DNA from: Willaertia magna
Lineage: Eukaryota > Heterolobosea > Eutetramitea > Acrasida > Naegleriidae
Assembly: GCA_902984215.1 (NCBI GenBank)
Contig: CADWAF010003110.1
Span: forward strand, 1-14,789
Direction: 5' to 3'
DNA length: 14,789 nucleotides
Shown here: positions 14,004 to 14,789 of the stretch, piece after piece
Numbering within the stretch: position 1 is the stretch's first letter
Layout: each line of letters begins with the position of its first letter
Notes under the pieces: model-generated
The model's input: only the letters and a program-made list of their open reading frames with translations
The model's database searches: none
Told to the model about the DNA's origin: nothing
Program-made: the position numbers and the translations under genes

Positions 14004-14789
14004 TTAAATAACATGTCTCTGCAAAGTTGAGGGAATATCATTAGTATCAAATGAAATCATTGCAATGGTTTTTCTTTTTGGATAATTTCCAGAACTAACA
14101 GTAAATGTCTCTCCAATCTTTGAATAATATTCTCCATTAGAAATATCTACACATTCATGTATATGTCCATGTAATGTTATTAAGGGTTGATAGCTTTCAA
14201 TAAAATTACGTATAGCTTTAGAACCACAATGAAATTTACTAATTTCATCATTATCATCTTTAATTTTACAATTATCATTAACTGTATTGAAAGGTGGCAT
14301 GTGGGTTATCCAAATTTGATTTTTACAAAACTCTTTTGTAAATGAATATTTTTCTGCAATTCTTTCCAATTCTCTTTCAATAGAAAAACTAGAAACTAAT
14401 TCTTTATCATTTATATCACTAAAATCAAAATAGTGAAAACCTTCAACATTTGAAAAGTGATTAATTTCATTTGTCGTACTTTTTAAATCTTTTTTATTAT
14501 ATTCATTATTTAAAATTATATTCTTTAAAATATCATTGTCAAAAGTAGTATATCCTTTTAATCTTAATTTATAATTTTTCATATTAAATCTTAATGTATC
14601 ATTTATATTTTTTGTATCAAATCTTTCAAAATCTTTTTTTAAACCTTTCATAAAATTAATATTACAATAACAAAATAAATTAAATATTTCATTTTCAATA
14701 TTAATTTTATAACATTCATTGTAAAGAACAATTATATTATCTAAATCTTTAGTTTCTTCTTTCATATAAGAAATATCAGTAAATAAATC
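14004..14789 (-). CDS. Calcineurin-like metallophosphoesterase, C-terminal part (5' end beyond window)
   Basis: The frame is open from the right edge to TAA 14004-14006. An ATG at 14765 exists, but eight further codons upstream are open to the window end, so the true start probably lies outside. Seen: IWITHMPPFNT (151-161, counted from that ATG), with the His of the metal-binding third block, and LHGHIHE (198-204), the GHxH block that ends the metallophosphoesterase active site; a short SSGNYP stretch follows. The N-terminal D-x-H and GNHD metal-binding blocks are not visible in the part within the window and should be upstream. The middle portion (about 40-110) is Asn/Lys-rich and poorly conserved. 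The substrate cannot be inferred; members hydrolyse phosphomonoesters, phosphodiesters or cyclic nucleotides. If nothing suitable is found upstream, the gene would be a truncated copy. Confidence 0.8.
   Translation of the reverse strand, partial: DLFTDISYMKEETKDLDNIIVLYNECYKINIENEIFNLFCYCNINFMKGLKKDFERFDTKNINDTLRFNMKNYKLRLKGYTTFDNDILKNIILNNEYNKKDLKSTTNEINHFSNVEGFHYFDFSDINDKELVSSFSIERELERIAEKYSFTKEFCKNQIWITHMPPFNTVNDNCKIKDDNDEISKFHCGSKAIRNFIESYQPLITLHGHIHECVDISNGEYYSKIGETFTVSSGNYPKRKTIAMISFDTNDIPSTLQRHVI

Noticed and set aside
1..14789. Prokaryotic defence island, CRISPR array, prophage or transposon
   Set aside because: No regularly spaced repeats with unique spacers, no transposase, integrase or phage-type genes; all genes are eukaryotic in type.

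Overview
The window is nuclear DNA of a very AT-rich unicellular eukaryote. Coding regions favour A/T at third positions, every real stop codon is TAA, the one clear spliced gene has short GT-AG introns, and the proteins are eukaryotic families (BCS1, PUS3, an ABCG-type transporter, an F-box/LRR protein). Base composition and gene content would suit a free-living amoeboid protist such as an AT-rich heterolobosean (Willaertia/Naegleria relatives) or a dictyostelid. There are no poly-Asn/Gln tracts of the Dictyostelium kind. I cannot fix the taxon from the sequence alone.

Layout, left to right. 28-1551 (minus): a BCS1-type mitochondrial AAA ATPase, interrupted by a single in-frame TAA between Walker B and the conserved VTFSG block. 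1852-3168 (minus): tRNA pseudouridine synthase PUS3/Deg1. 3223-3666 (plus): a small unrecognised one-TM protein that shares a 54-bp divergent intergenic region with PUS3. 4051-9408 (plus): an intronless 1785-residue ABCG-like protein with a signal peptide, a roughly 940-residue ectodomain ending in a Cys-rich repeat region, a nucleotide-binding fold that has lost every catalytic motif, and a six-helix ABC2 membrane domain. 9448-11432 (minus): an F-box plus leucine-rich-repeat gene whose two parts lie in different frames. 11676-13731 (minus): monofunctional formate-tetrahydrofolate ligase in three exons. 14004-14789 (minus): the C-terminal part of a metallophosphoesterase that runs off the right edge.

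The genes do not form an operon-like functional unit. Roles are dispersed: mitochondrial complex III assembly, tRNA modification, surface membrane protein, SCF-type ubiquitin ligase adaptor, one-carbon metabolism and phosphoester hydrolysis. The main points of interest are (1) the apparent pseudo-ATPase ABCG protein with a giant ectodomain, (2) the lone in-frame stop in BCS1, lying in a 24-bp segment between two ATGT copies whose removal would restore the family consensus, and (3) the frame break in the F-box/LRR gene, whose LRR part has no usable ATG near its start. No CRISPR, rRNA, tRNA or transposon was found.
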